Positions 40,840-52,800 are shown, numbered from the stretch's first letter. The stretch is 64,000 nucleotides of DNA from Limnoperna fortunei (GCA_944474755.1 OX104124.1:42237342-42301341); one strand, 5' to 3'. The notes: generated from the sequence alone by a model not told the origin. Numbers and translations are program-made.

Positions 40840-43800
40840 ATGTCTAATCAGAAGTCAAGAGTGTGTGTTATTGGAGCAGGACCGTGTGGAATGTCTACTT
40901 TATTCCAGTTTGATCAGTTGGGTGATTCATCCCCAGAAGTCGTTTGTTATGAAAAGCAAGATACTTGGCTTGGCATGTGGAATTTTACCTGGATGACGGG
41001 TAAGAAACAGCGAGCGGTATACGATCGAGATAAATTGAAAACGTAATTCAAACACAAAAAATTCAAAATCAATCAAAACTAATGGGTACATTTACTTAAT
41101 GTTATGGAGTTACTATTTATTTGATTTTACACACGTTTAAACATAATCTATACTCGTTACTATTTCCTTATTCGCGGAAAAGGGCGAAGTGCTAAAATTT
41201 CTCGTGCCGACAAAAATTTATACAATTTTCAAAATTTTCTAACAATATACAACCCCTTGCCAATTACGATTAGAAAGGGTTGTCTCTATAGCTACATATA
41301 GTTTAGTGTTAAGGAGTCTAGGTTGATCTGTCATACATGTTCATATTTGACAACTGCTTATAATAGAAAGTGACAACCTAGCTAATGTTATGCGTAACGG
41401 ATGGAGTCGAAAGGTTTGGATTTTTTTCACTTCACCAAGTATAAAAGCTTTATCTTGGAATAACCGAAATTTGGTAAACTGCCTTTTTGATATTCGTGAA
41501 CCTCTTTTTTAATGAATTACATACGATTAGAACATCAAGGGTTTGACCGAATCTTTGACTTTGAAACTAACCGTAATATTTTAGACTAAATCAGAACTAG
41601 TTTAGCAATCGCATGATATATGAAGATAAGATCCTCGGAGGCCAAAGTTATAATAACTTGTTATATAGTTATTTGCGCATTGTTTTGTTTTGCATGCGTT
41701 TTCTATATAAGAAATAATTTGCAAAGAAGTAAAATATATTAATTGTTTTATAGGGACCGATGAATACGGGGAACCATGTCATGCTGGCATGTACAAAAAC
41801 TTGTGGTCAAATGGTCCAAAGGACGTCGTGGAATTTCCTGATTATACGTTCGATGACCATTTTAAAAAGCCTACACCTACATATCCACCACGCATAGTTA
41901 TTAGAAATTATATGGAAGGTAATTTAAATCCGTTGAGCAGTTTAGTATGTGTATTTTCGAGACAAAAGGCCGACTAAGCTATCTAAGGTTTGCCATGAAA
42001 TTTTTTACCATCGGAAAAGGTACAAAATAATGCCAAAAGGGACCAATTGTATATACAAAAATGCCGAGTTAGATTACTGTCGGATTAATATATATTGGTT
42101 ACAAGAATTCCATCGTCACGCGATAGTGCACATGCATTTGATATGTCCATCTCTACGATTCACATCGATTTATAAAGCTATACCTGTTTATAGCGGATTT
42201 GGCAAGTGGCACAAAATGCAAGCGAATGGGAGCCACAGCGTCACAACGGTGTGAGTTCGAAACCTGTAGACGTTAAGCATTGTTTTGAAAGTATTAAAAA
42301 TCGAATTCTTACGGTGTTGTGTTTAATTTGTAGACGTACATACATAATTGGTATTAACCTCGGGTTTCTGATGCTTCAGAAATACGCTGTATATATTGTA
42401 CAACGAGTATTGTGGATTTCATTTTACGCAGGTAGTCCGTTGTGTCTTTTATGTAAGGTGGTAAAGTTTTAACATGGGGTCTTAAGTGGACATTTATAAA
42501 CTCTGATAATTTTTCAGCAGGTTGTTCGTTGGCCAAAAACTATTGGTCTAACTGGGTTAATTTTCCTTATGGATTTTAGGTAGAAGATGAAACCGACAAG
42601 CTCTAGAATTTTCCGGTTGTAGATATTTCAGAATGTCTGTATTAATGTGACCATTTTTGTGCATGGATTTTAGTGTCTTACTGATTCTTTCAGTCAGTGG
42701 TTTTTTGGCTTCTCTAATGTAATCAGATTTGTTCTTCACTACTGCGGCACTCGCTTCTCTGTTAGTTTGATTATAATGTCATCTCTTTCTTTAAGTTGGT
42801 TCAAAGAGTTCCTTTCTTCTCGTGACAAGTTGTTAAGGGAAAGTTGTACTTGTTGGCAATNNNNNNNNNNNNNNNNNNNNNNNNNNNNNNNNNNNNNNNN
42901 NNNNNNNNNNNNNNNNNNNNNNNNNNNNNNNNNNNNNNNNNNNNNNNNNNNNNNNNNNNNNNNNNNNNNNNNNNNNNNNNNNNNNNNNNNNNNNNNNNNN
43001 NNNNNNNNNNNNNNNNNNNNNNNNNNNNNNNNNNNNNNNNNNNNNNNNNNNNNNNNNNNNACATGCGAGACGGGATAAATAATCAAAAGCTAAACAGCGG
43101 AAACCAGTCGTATCTCAAGGATAACAGATAAACAATGCTGTGTCTTGATTGGCTGCTAAATCGGGAGATAGTTGCCGATTGGAAAACAAATAAGTAGAGC
43201 TAAGTTAGGGATGAAAACCCGGCATAATTACGGGGCGGTAGCAATCATAATAGGCTAAATCGGGAGACAGCTGCCGATTGGCCAACTGTCTTGTCTTGTT
43301 CAGGTAACTACCGCCGTTAGTCGGCGCACTCTATCCTCTGGATAGATATATGTGGTGCACATCATTGCATGTGTATGGTGCATATAGTCACAGTGAGAAT
43401 ACGAATAGTTGACGGAGTCAGGGGAACATTTATGTACAGTGTATGGGTAGGCATCCACATATAAGTTATTTAAATGTAGAGTTATTAAACTCAGTCTACA
43501 ATTACTACTTTATCGTAAAAGCACTAAAAGCACTAAAAGGCAAGAAGCAGCATTATACGTAAAATATCAGGCACTAGTCATAAATGCACTAAAATGTTTA
43601 AATATTGTTAATCTAAAATTTTACTTTCTGATATTAAAAAGGGCATGTATAGTGGTTTCTAAAACTATAAAAGCTGCTAAAACACGATGCTTGAGTTAAA
43701 ACTATAAGATGCACTTGGTCAAGCGTGGAGTCAAAATAAAATTCATAGATATATATACAAGAAGGGTATCATCACTATTGCATTTTTTCTATTAAAAACA

Positions 43801-46800
43801 CTAAAAGCATCGGATTATACATAGTTTATATATTTATAGAATCCTGCCCCCCTCCTTTAACTGTCTCATTCTTTCCATATGTAGGTTATAGCACATGTTC
43901 CTGGTTAGTTCCTCCAGCTCTATATAACCTTGTTTTTTCAGCTTACTGATATACGGCATCTGTTGGTTTGTACAGTCCAGTATGAGTTGAAGTAGGTTGT
44001 TTTGGGTGACAAACTCTTGGTAAACATCGTTTCTGAGGTTATCTAGGTAGCTTTTGATATGTCGGAGATGCCTTCTCCGAACGTTTTCCAGCTTTGGACA
44101 CTTGAGAATAAAATGTTGTAGATCATCTGGCTCATCTCCGCATAGGCAGCATATAGTTTTGATATAACTATCTCCATACTTTTTTCTTGTTGTAATAAAC
44201 AGGTATGTTTGAGTTACAAGCTGATCTTGTGGCGAAATCCAAACTAACAGGGAATCAGGTTTCTAACTTTTATTAACTGCAAACTTCTATTTACAATATG
44301 TACAGCTACTTTCACTTTCAACAATACCACATTGGATAACTGCTATTGTCACTGTCTAATCTTACAACTATATTACTTGAACTTAAACTTAAACTCCTAT
44401 AAATGTTACAACCATGTCTTAAATACTATTTTATAAAGAATATTGTAGAAAGTTCTTTTTCAAGTAGTTTATATAATTATCTAAATCTTTCTTATCTAAT
44501 AATAGTAACATGTAAATTCCAGAAGCTTCCAGATAAACAATAGTACAATCAACTAATTTCTAGAATAAACCTTAACATCCCTGTTCTAAACAAATTATAT
44601 AACACTAATAATATGGCATAATTAAAAAATAATCACAAGTAAAAATAATTACAATTGTTCTTGTAATATCGTGAATACAGTTCGCGACAGATCTTGACTT
44701 CTGCCGCTCTTATTTTTCTATGTACATTGTCTGCGCCTTCCCAAATATTATGTGGTTGTGACATCGGGTTTTTCTGTAATTGGAGGTATTAAAGGGTTGA
44801 CTTCTAAGCTATATTTCTCCTCACATTGTTGAGACCAGTATAATTTTTGTGCCTTCCTTACTTCTTTTTCCACGCCTTTTTTGATCTAGGGTTTTTCATT
44901 AGGTTAAGGTATTGTCTCCATTCCATATTTCTCTAAAACTAGTTCAGCCCTTTCTGTAAAAAGTTCGTTGCTATTTCTGTTGAAGCTATGTTGTCTAATT
45001 AAGATATTATACTCTGCTGATGATGGGCATCTGATTATATTCTTAAGGAGTGACAGTATATTATTAAGATCTATATACATCTGTAATGGAATTGCACCAA
45101 CGAATAGGTAAACTGCAGTATTTGAGGTTTTGTTTGGAAGGCCTCAAGATTTTCCTCTGCATCTTTTCTAGTTGTTCTATTTCATATTGCCTACCTTCCA
45201 TTATCTCAAGCCCATATATCATTCCTGCTAGTCCAAACCAAACTTAAAATACTCAACAAATAAGCAGAACTAAGTTAGTGATGACAACCCGCATAACATT
45301 GCGGTAGCAATAATAATACGCCGACCGCCGTTCGTTGCCACTCGAGAAAAGCCGAACGATCACGAATCGGTTACGATAAAAAAAGAAACGAAATATGCAA
45401 GATAATGGGAATTTAACTGTTTTAAAAGGAAAGTCGCATTGATTTGTGTATGTTTATCATAAAATGTGTATCATAAAACTTAAACGGAGAAAAACGGAAA
45501 AACAAGTGAGAAAAGGAGAACAATTTTAATCTTTTCCTGCTTACTGACAAGGTTCACACCAACTATCTTACCGCGTAGAATGATGCATCTAGAGATGCTT
45601 AGCATAGTGCATGCTTCATATGCTGACTCTGACCTATATTTTGCGGTTGCCTGATTTGGCTATCTAAACATTGTGTACTTATAATGAAGTGATGTTAATA
45701 ATAACAATACATAATAACATTAAAAAAACAGTACGTATTTTTGTCCACGAAAAATAAAGCTTAGAGACGGCTAGCTTTTTAGGAAAGCTAATACTTGTAA
45801 CAATAAATGTCACAGAGGGTAGATGTAAAATGGCGCTCTGTCACATGATATTTCCACAAGAGTGATTTTGACCAATTATAATTTTTGTACTTACTTTAAT
45901 TGATATGACACATGACATGAGAGAAGCTACATTTGATTAGTTTACCGACAAGATTTGAGTGAAATTTATTGGTTAAGAGGTCAATTAGTATTTTATTAAA
46001 AACCAAACTGTCCGAATTTCCACAAGTGTCCGAATGTAACCCGTCTTCTCCTAGTCTCTTAATATCATAACGTCATTGAAATGTATGCCTTTCGGAACCT
46101 TATACATTACAATTGAACGATCGTATGGCGAGCATGAAGCTAAAGATGTCTAATCGTCATGAAGCTTAAGATTGGTATTCCTTTTTTCAGGAAGACTCGT
46201 CCATAAGAGTAAATTGGATTTAAAACGCTATATAAAATGGAATACCGTAGTGCGTCAAGTAAGATATCACAAAGAAACTGGCAATTTTACTGTTACATCG
46301 GAAGACCTCAGAAGTCGTCATATCTTTGATGAAACATTCACCCATGTAATCGTTGCTACAGGAATTTTTAACGTGCCAAACAAACCGTACTTTCCAGGAA
46401 TTGAAACCTTCAGTGGACGAATATTACACGCCCATGACTTCCGCGATGCTGCAGAATTTAAGGACCACCGTATTCTTGTAATTGGTGGAAGTTACTCCGC
46501 TGAAGATATAGCTCTGCAAAGTTTAAAATATGGCGCCAAAAGCATTGTTATTTCATACAGGTCTAAACCGATGAATTTCAAATGGCCATCTGGAATCGAA
46601 GAGCGCCCTCTTGTTACCAAAATCCACAAAAATAAAATTCACTTTAAAGACGGAACCGAAGCGGAAGTTGACAGTATTGTTCTGTGCACTGGCTACAAGT
46701 ACCAGTTTACATTTATGGATGATGACTTAAGGTTGTACTCTAATTTGTCGCTGTATCCGGAAGGGCTCTACAAAGGTTCCGTTTGGATGAAGAACGGCAA

Positions 46801-48406
46801 CGACAAGCTTTTCTACATTGGCGTACAAGACCAGTATTATACATTTACGATGTTTGACGTTCAAGCAATGTGGATTTGCAAGTATGTGGTTGTTAGACAC
46901 TTTGAATGTGCATATTCTTTCATTAAGTTATGCGGCACAGGGGCGGATACAGGAATTTGTGTTAGTGGAGGCGTAAAAGTTCGGCGAGGTTTCTGGGGGC
47001 CTTGAATGAAGGTGTCCCCGGGAAGGAACTCCGGTTTATTCGACGCGTTTACTCTTTTACTCATTCCTCCTTTTCCTTTCCTCTCGTTTTACCCTCTAGT
47101 TTTCTAGTTCTCTCTTTTTTAGGGGGTAGGGGGCGTACGCCGGGTACGCCTTTCCTTGGATCCGAGCCTGCAGCAAGACGCCGTTGAGTTGTGCAGACAA
47201 ACACAAAATGTTTTTTCTAAGTAAATAAGGGCAAACATGAAAGCGATTTATCAGTTTAACAAAATTATCAAAGGCAACACAAGTGCGTTAGAAAAATGTC
47301 AAATTAAGGTACAGAAGTGTTCTGGTTGGTTGGTTGAAATAATGAATGAGGTTTAACGCCATTTCAGCAATTTTTAGCTAAATCTTGGCGTCCAGCTTTT
47401 ATTGTAGAGGAAACGGGGGTAACAGTTAAAAACACCTATTACGTTGGTAGGACAAATGGCAATCCATGTAAATGAAGATTTTAGTCTTACATTTGTATTG
47501 GGTTATATAAAGACACTGTCGCAGTCATTATATAAATTATAAAATGTAAAGCCATTTTCTCACTTTATATTAATAATTTTCCTGAAAACACTTCTATATC
47601 CCGTTAAACCCTATAACTATAATAACTGTATACCAGTAAATAAACAATAGTAAACAGTCATATATCAAATGTATTGTTTACCATGCTTTTATATATCAGG
47701 AAGGCAAACTCGTTATTTACTATATAATTGTTTGTTGTTTACCTTTTTAAACTTTACCTAAAAGTTAAGGTATAGGTTGATCTTATTCATAATTTGGTTT
47801 TATTATTCAATACTCTTTGTATTCATATAGTGTTTGCATTTTCAATTTTTTTGGGTAGAGCGCCTCTTATGAGTCTTGAATAGACGAAACGCGCGTCAGG
47901 TGCACCCAAATTTATTGCATGGAACTTTGTTGTATTTTTGATTTTTAAAAGAAAGAGTAGTAATAGGCTTGGCGGCACAGGTTCTCATGGTTACTACGCC
48001 TTCCTAACAGTGATCTGTTGTTGGACAAAGTGTTATGTTTTGGGTTTTAAGACATTTTAATTACAGGTACATTTCTGGAATGTTGCCAGATGAACCCAAA
48101 AGCAGAGAAGACATGCAACAAGATCTAAGAAAATGGGTCAAAAGGTTGGAATCGGTTAAAAATTGTCACGATGCCATAGATTTTCAAACAGATTTTGTTA
48201 GAGACCTAGTTGAAGCAACCGGATATGATCCGAATACAACAAAGGCTGATCAGCTGTTCCATTCATGGGAACACGACAAGGCGGATGATATTGTGACGTA
48301 TCGGGATAAAATGTATATATTTACTGGCACAGAGGGTACGAAGAATAAAAAATGGTTCGACAATTTTGATGACACTGTTGATTCTTTTGTAAATGGGTCG
48401 ATCTAA
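40840..48406 (+). CDS. Trimethylamine-monooxygenase-type flavin monooxygenase, copy 2 (4 exons)
   Basis: Exons 40840-40999, 41754-41918, 46191-46881 and 48067-48406 join in frame (phases 1, 1, 2) into 451 codons plus TAA. The first three exons have exactly the lengths of copy 1 (160, 165, 691 nt). Motifs: FAD site [13 protein letters not shown] signature [16 protein letters not shown]-site [12 protein letters not shown], and LCTGY. Exon 2 keeps [10 protein letters not shown] and WSNGPKD. No membrane anchor. Same predicted chemistry as copy 1 (N-oxygenation of small amines), the substrate being inferred. Intron 2 has swollen to 4.3 kb by mobile elements and contains an assembly gap, but all splice sites are canonical. 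The ATG is the one that aligns with copy 1; an upstream in-frame ATG at 40618 would add an unlikely low-complexity, repeat-encoded leader. Confidence 0.92.
42354..42860 (-). pseudogene. Penelope-like element reverse transcriptase fragment
   Basis: Minus-strand frames give [20 protein letters not shown], then after a frameshift [35 protein letters not shown], and after another [19 protein letters not shown] with [17 protein letters not shown]. These blocks are those of the Penelope-like (Neptune/Poseidon-type) RT N-terminal region. The fragment stops before the RT active site and its 5' side runs into the assembly gap. It lies in intron 2 of FMO copy 2, antisense to the gene. Confidence 0.8.
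42861..43060. other. Assembly gap (200 N)
   Basis: Exactly 200 N, a usual placeholder for a gap of unknown size. It falls inside intron 2 of FMO copy 2 and cuts the Penelope-like fragment. Confidence 0.99.
43186..43330. repeat. Direct repeat left of the LINE segment
   Basis: 'aacaaataagtagagctaag', 'gatgaaaacccggcataatt' and 'cggtagcaatcataatagg' are matched by 45252-45330. A shorter direct repeat 'ctaaatcgggaga.ag.tgccgattgg' also occurs twice (43156 and 43255). Confidence 0.7.
43844..45245 (-). pseudogene. LINE (non-LTR retrotransposon) 3' ORF end, split by a solo LTR
   Basis: On the minus strand 45245-44705 encodes, with frameshifts, [20 protein letters not shown], a piece typical of the post-RT region (YGxE...LEKxQRK). 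44222-43844 is one open frame with [20 protein letters not shown], the zinc-like CLCG...[19 protein letters not shown], and a C-terminus ending in stop. The two parts join in frame if the inserted LTR (44228-44699) and one target copy are removed. RT catalytic blocks are not present. Confidence 0.75.
44228..44699. mobile_element. Solo LTR inside the LINE
   Basis: Begins TGTGGCGAAA and ends TTCGCGACA (TG...CA), with imperfect inverted ends and a 5-bp direct duplication gatct on both sides (44223-44227, 44700-44704). 472 bp, no ORF. The orientation is undecided. Confidence 0.8.
45252..45335. repeat. Direct repeat right of the LINE segment
   Basis: 'aacaaataagcagaactaag', 'gatgacaacccgcataacat' and 'cggtagcaataataatacg' parallel 43186-43255, so about 2 kb including the LINE is bracketed by related sequence. 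Confidence 0.7.
46938..47170. mobile_element. hAT-like MITE, degenerate
   Basis: Left end CAGGGGCGGATACAGGAA and right end TTCCTTGGATCCGAGCCTG are imperfect inverted repeats of the widespread 'CAGtGGCGGATCCAgg' hAT-MITE type. The interior has the palindrome ggcgtacgcc. I could not find a clean 8-bp duplication. It sits in intron 3 of FMO copy 2, just after the splice donor. Confidence 0.55.
47345..47475 (-). repeat. Partial SINE
   Basis: 'gaggtttaacgccatttcag', 'ggcgtccagcttttattg', 'gaggaaacgggggtaac' and 'aatggcaatccatgta'; the head is missing. Confidence 0.7.
47853..47907 (+). ncRNA. Hammerhead-ribozyme-like motif, copy 1
   Basis: Type I layout: stem I gcgcct (47860-47865) with aggtgc (47898-47903), extended by gggt/accc across a 3-nt bulge; core CTTATGA (47866-47872; consensus CTGATGA); stem II gtc/gac (47873-47875, 47883-47885); GAAA (47886-47889); a very short stem III within cgcgcg (47890-47895); cleavage-site UC (47896-47897). 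This matches the minimal hammerheads reported in Penelope-like elements. The G-to-T core change probably abolishes cleavage. Confidence 0.75.
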
Positions 48407-48700
48407 TAAAAGTATGATTGACAGATGTTTAGTATGTTTGATTCCAGCTATATAGTGTTGGGAGATACCTTTTTGGTCTTTTCGATCGTCCGCCCGTTCG
48501 TCTATCTTTTTCACCTCAGGATTATCTTTGCATTGAAACTTTTTTATGAAGATGACTTCAAAATAAAAGTTACATAAATATGAGATCTTACTGGCAAAAA
48601 TTTGTAGTGCTACGCCTAATACCTTACGCTTGAGTGAACTTTAAAAAAAGAGGGGGCTTAACCAAATAATGCCAAGCAGGACATCAGTGAAGATTATCTG

Positions 48701-48944
48701 TTTGCTTGCTTAAATGTTGGTTAACGCCTCTTTCAGCAATTTTTCAGCTATATCATATCGTCCAGTTTTTATTGGGGCTATTGGGGGAGGAAGCCGGAGC
48801 ACCCGGAGAAAACCCTCGACCTGCGGCAAGAAAACTTGAAATCGAGTACACCCTGTCTGCAGTGAAAATCGGACCTTAATCTCAGTGTTAACAGACCACG
48901 TATTCAATAGTAAACAACGTTAACCACTCGGCCACCGAGGCCCC
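48701..48944 (-). repeat. tRNA-derived SINE
   Basis: Near-complete reverse copy: 'gttaacgcctctttcagcaa', 'gaggaagccggagcacccgg', 'tctgcagtgaaaatcgg', ending 'ccactcggccaccgaggccc'. A short internal duplication 'attggggctattggggga' marks this copy. Located about 300 bp after FMO copy 2. Confidence 0.85.
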
Positions 48945-48968
48945 AACATCAGTGAAGACACATTTCAT

Positions 48969-48970
48969 TT

Positions 48971-49009
<39 letters not shown>
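48969..49009. repeat. Poly-T tract
   Basis: About 40 consecutive T, some 25 bp right of the SINE head. It may be a retroposition tail or slippage product; length is assembly-sensitive. Confidence 0.9.
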
Positions 49010-49012
<3 letters not shown>

Positions 49013-49204
49013 AAAGCCATGATCAATAAATTAAACAAATAAATGAAAATCAGCGGTAGTATTTCATTTTGATAGGGACTAATAAACAATGTCTACCTCA
49101 CAAAAGAGTTTTAAAAAAATGAAAACCGGATTTCTGACGGCCAGGGAACATATGTACGTTTTGAGTAATCTGAGAAAAGAAGAAATTGATATGAATGAAA
49201 TCAC

Positions 49205-49565
49205 TGTTGATGGAGTATAAACGTAATGGTATCAGTCGTCAGGAGTTTGACTCTTCTGTCCGGTATAGTGGGATCAGACATCAGGGAATTGACTACTCTG
49301 TCCGGTATAATGGGATCAGTCGTTAGGTAGTTGACCCTTCTGTCCCATATGATGGGATCAGTCGTCAGGGAGTTGACTCTTCTGTCCGGTAAAATGGGAT
49401 CGGATCAGTCGTCAGGAGTTTGACTCTTCTGTTCGTTATAATGGGATCAGTTGCCAGGGAGTTGTCCCTTCTGTCAATTATAATGGGATCAGTCGTCAAG
49501 GAGTTTATTTTTCTGTCCGGTATAATAGGGTCAGTCGTCAAGGAATTGACTCTTCTGTCTTCTGT
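49205..49565. repeat. 42-bp minisatellite
   Basis: About eight imperfect units around 'atgggatcagtcgtcaggga', 'gttgactcttctgtccggta'. The reverse strand is open in one frame and gives a NSLTTDPII-type repeat without known counterpart. Confidence 0.88.
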
Positions 49566-50267
49566 CAAACAAACCAAAATAGGAAATACCTAACCCCAAC
49601 ATTCTGAGAAGGGTTTATTTGATAGTTTAGGTAAGGGTTACAGTAAGGGAAGACAGTACTTTTAGGAATAGGCTTGCCGTTTGGAACGCCTTCCGGTCAT
49701 TTTAATCAGGTCGTGTATGCTAAATCTCTAAATACCTAATTCGCAAAACATGTCAAGACAGGAATAGTTCTAAGCGAACTGTAAATAAAAAATATGAAAC
49801 ATATATAAAACATAGATGGAATAATTTATTTATTTTTAATTACATGAAACGATACGAAACATGCAACGTACTGGCATAAAACCACTTTGAGAGGCGAACT
49901 TCAGCCTTCAAAATAATAGATTTTCGGATTGGTAATATTATCTTTGGTAATGGGATTGGCGACACCATCTACATAACAGACAATCTCCGTGTTCCTTTAA
50001 CGTCAATAGCTCAACAGCAACGTTTTGCTACTTACTTGTTCTCTGTAAGGAGACAATAACAGATAACCTTTCCCAAATCTGCCCTGGTATCTTCCCGCCA
50101 CAAGACCCCCAAATTAAAATGCGTCGAGGGATGATACCAGGACAAATATAGAAAAGGTCATGTATTATTCATATACTTTAAATGACTTAAAATTTCAACT
50201 GAGGACACCGGAAGTGCGCTTTAAGCACAAGAGGCTCGATATGAATATTTGCCATGGTCGATATATA
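49566..50267. other. Non-coding stretch
   Basis: Nothing recognisable apart from AT-rich sequence; no exon-like frames with splice sites and no repeat-family match. Confidence 0.4.
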
Positions 50268-50690
50268 TATTGATTGGATGTTTGCTTTACGTTCAGTGAG
50301 CAGTATTTGAGCTATTTTCAGGACGAAAATAAGTTAACAATTCAAACAATAAATCTACTAAAAAAAGGGGGGGTATGGCATCGGGAACAAAATTATGACT
50401 GCCACTGGAAAAGTATGGAGTATATGGTAGAGCGGACAATTTTTCCTTTTGTAGCGGCTATAAAGACCTTACTTTTTTAAATCTACAATTAAAATGGGTA
50501 TTTATTGTGCATGGATCGTGGCACTTTCCAAACACGACACCAACTACGGTCCGCGGCAAGGCTGTCCGTATTATGATCTGACAACCCCTACAACGAATAA
50601 GTCTCCCCAATCTACCAGCCGGGCTTGGCAGCTCTGTGGGACGAGCACTGGAAACACTCCCAGTGTGGACGAAGGCCCTGGTAAAAAAAA
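50268..50690 (+). repeat. Second dispersed repeat family, copy 3
   Basis: 'attggatgtttgctttacgt', 'cagtgagcagtatttgagct', 'ttcaggacgaaaataagtta', 'tagcggctataaagacctta', 'gcactttccaaacacgacac', 'tacggtccgcggcaaggctg' and 'ggcttggcagctctgtggga'. It has the fullest right half and guided the reading of the other copies. Confidence 0.7.
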
Positions 50691-51459
50691 AAATGTGAGT
50701 CTTATTTATGATCGTATAACATATGCAAATATGTCATATTTATGAAAAGTATATGATAAATATATTTAGCAAGTATATTTTGTACCAAATATAGTATATG
50801 TTCATGTCGTAAAGAGTAAAGGCATTCGACGCAGATATTCGTTCCTGGTGGTAATACAGCATTCTACGGAAGTCTCGGTGGTTCTAATTACTTCGTGAAC
50901 AAAACTGGCATGAACTAGTTGTTAGTCAATTGTACCGTCAAACAAATTTCAGAAGTAGAATTTTAATGACGCAGAATAAAGAACGATATATAACGTGACC
51001 TCATATGACCTTTTTCCGTGTCATTTGTTATTTAGTATTGTAACGATCCGTACAAATTCAATTATTAGTTTATCTCATCAATCCTATTCAATAATTAGCA
51101 CGCGATGTTAGTCCATTATCACTTTGACAATTATTTAAAATTATATGCATCTACAGATGAATAGATTTATTTAAATAAGCGCTACTGATTTAACAGGTAT
51201 GTTGTTATTTTAGATAATTTTTTTTCGTTTTTGGCATGTCTATAAATTTATTTTTCTCTATTTAAAGGAAAAATGTGTAAAATAGACAAGAAGTTATTTT
51301 AAATTTATTAGTTTTGAAGTTCTTTGTAACTGTTTGTTCAAATGTTACCCCACCCTGCTTCTATGTTTTGACTCCAAGCCAAGCAGCAGTAAGAGCAATT
51401 TTTGATAAAGTTCCGGCTTAGATTGGCGCCTGTTTTTGTGTTGAAACTCTGGCACAGTA
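50691..51459. other. Non-coding stretch
   Basis: AT-rich; no exon, RNA gene or repeat family recognised. Confidence 0.4.
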
Positions 51460-52130
51460 AAATTGGATCACAGCGTTTATATATTCCATGTGTGCTCGCT
51501 CGAGGACAGCGGGATTGAACCGTGTCTGTATACACAATTAGACCTGGCTGGATCGAGCGTGGATCGTGTCCCGTGTCTGTGTACTCAATGGGAGCTCGCT
51601 GGAACGTTGATTGAAACCGTGTCTCTGTACTAATTTGGAACTCGCTTAAACGTGGGTGGGATTGAACCCTTTTATTTATATACTCAATCGGAACTCGCTC
51701 GATTGAACCCATTATCTGTGCAAGCAATTGGAGTTCTTGCAAGCGTTTATTGAATCCTGTATCTGTGTACTTAATGGACGCTCGCTGAAGCTTAGCTTTA
51801 ACCATTTGCGTGTTTACTCAATGGAAACTTGCTCGAGCGTGAATTAAACCCCGTGTCTGTTAAGTCAATGGGAGCTTGATCGAGCGTGGATTAAATCCTG
51901 TGCATGTGTCCTCATTGTTAGCTCGCTCGAACGTAGATTTAAAAGTTGGATTGAAACCCAAGTCTATGTACTCAAAGATGACTCGCTAGAGGTGAAATTA
52001 ACCATGTATCCGTGTACTTAGTGGGAGCTTGTTAAAGTGTATATTTAAACCTGTGTCTGTGTATTCAGTTGAAACTAGCTCTATCGCAGACTGAAGCCTG
52101 TATCTGTGTATACTCCGAGAAAACTCGATT
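51460..52130. repeat. Degenerate tandem repeat, about 50-58-bp period
   Basis: About a dozen diverged units built on 'gtgtctgtgtactcaatggg', 'agctcgctcgagcgtgg' and 'attgaaaccc'. Units vary in length and sequence far more than in the other arrays, so it is old. Confidence 0.8.
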
Positions 52131-52460
52131 TGAATTGTTGCCAGATGGTCACACATCTATACAGGGATGAGAAAATTTTGAGGCTTAAAGGATAAATGTC
52201 TGCACAAGAATGGCGTGACACGGCCTCAGTTCTAAATTGCTGACATTATTTTTACTAAAGATTATTATTAACGGATATTTGCTTAATACTTTACAGTGGG
52301 ATGGATAATTGTATGCCACAAGGATTAGCCATTCATTTCTCAGTAAACTACTAAATTGATGTCAAACGGAAGTACGGAGAGCATTTGCTGACTTAAATCA
52401 AATAACTGCACCCGTTTCCCAACAGGTCGTACGACTTGCGATCAGTGTCATTAACGTTAT

Positions 52461-52511
52461 CCCACTTAAGCTAATACACGAGGTCGTGGTTCGTGTATTA
52501 GCTTTAGTGGG
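52461..52511. repeat. Long hairpin (21-bp arms, 9-nt loop)
   Basis: Arms 52461-52481 and 52491-52511 pair over 21 bp with one mismatch, including the perfect inner 13 bp agctaatacacga/tcgtgtattagct; the loop is ggtcgtggt. Confidence 0.85.
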
Positions 52512-52800
52512 CAAATGTAAATTTTAATAGATTGCAAGTCCTAATCTTGCAAAAGTCAGATAGAAAGAAAAACATTGCACAGACATTATTTTTTTAATTT
52601 AATTTTGTAATAAAACGTGTTCTGATTGTTTGAAAAATTATCTATATTTCATAAACCAAAATTTCTGGTGGATCGGAAAAGCGAAAAGTGGGAGGGGCGG
52701 GACAAATGAGAAATGATAAATTCTAATACTTTCTTTCTCTCTTTAAAGTGTTGAACATGTTTTTATATCATAATATTATAATAGTTTGATAATTAAATTC

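Noticed and set aside
46882..47005. Extension of monooxygenase copy 2 exon 3 to 47005
   Set aside because: A canonical donor at 46882, at exactly the position used in copy 1, ends the exon; the extension reads into a MITE.
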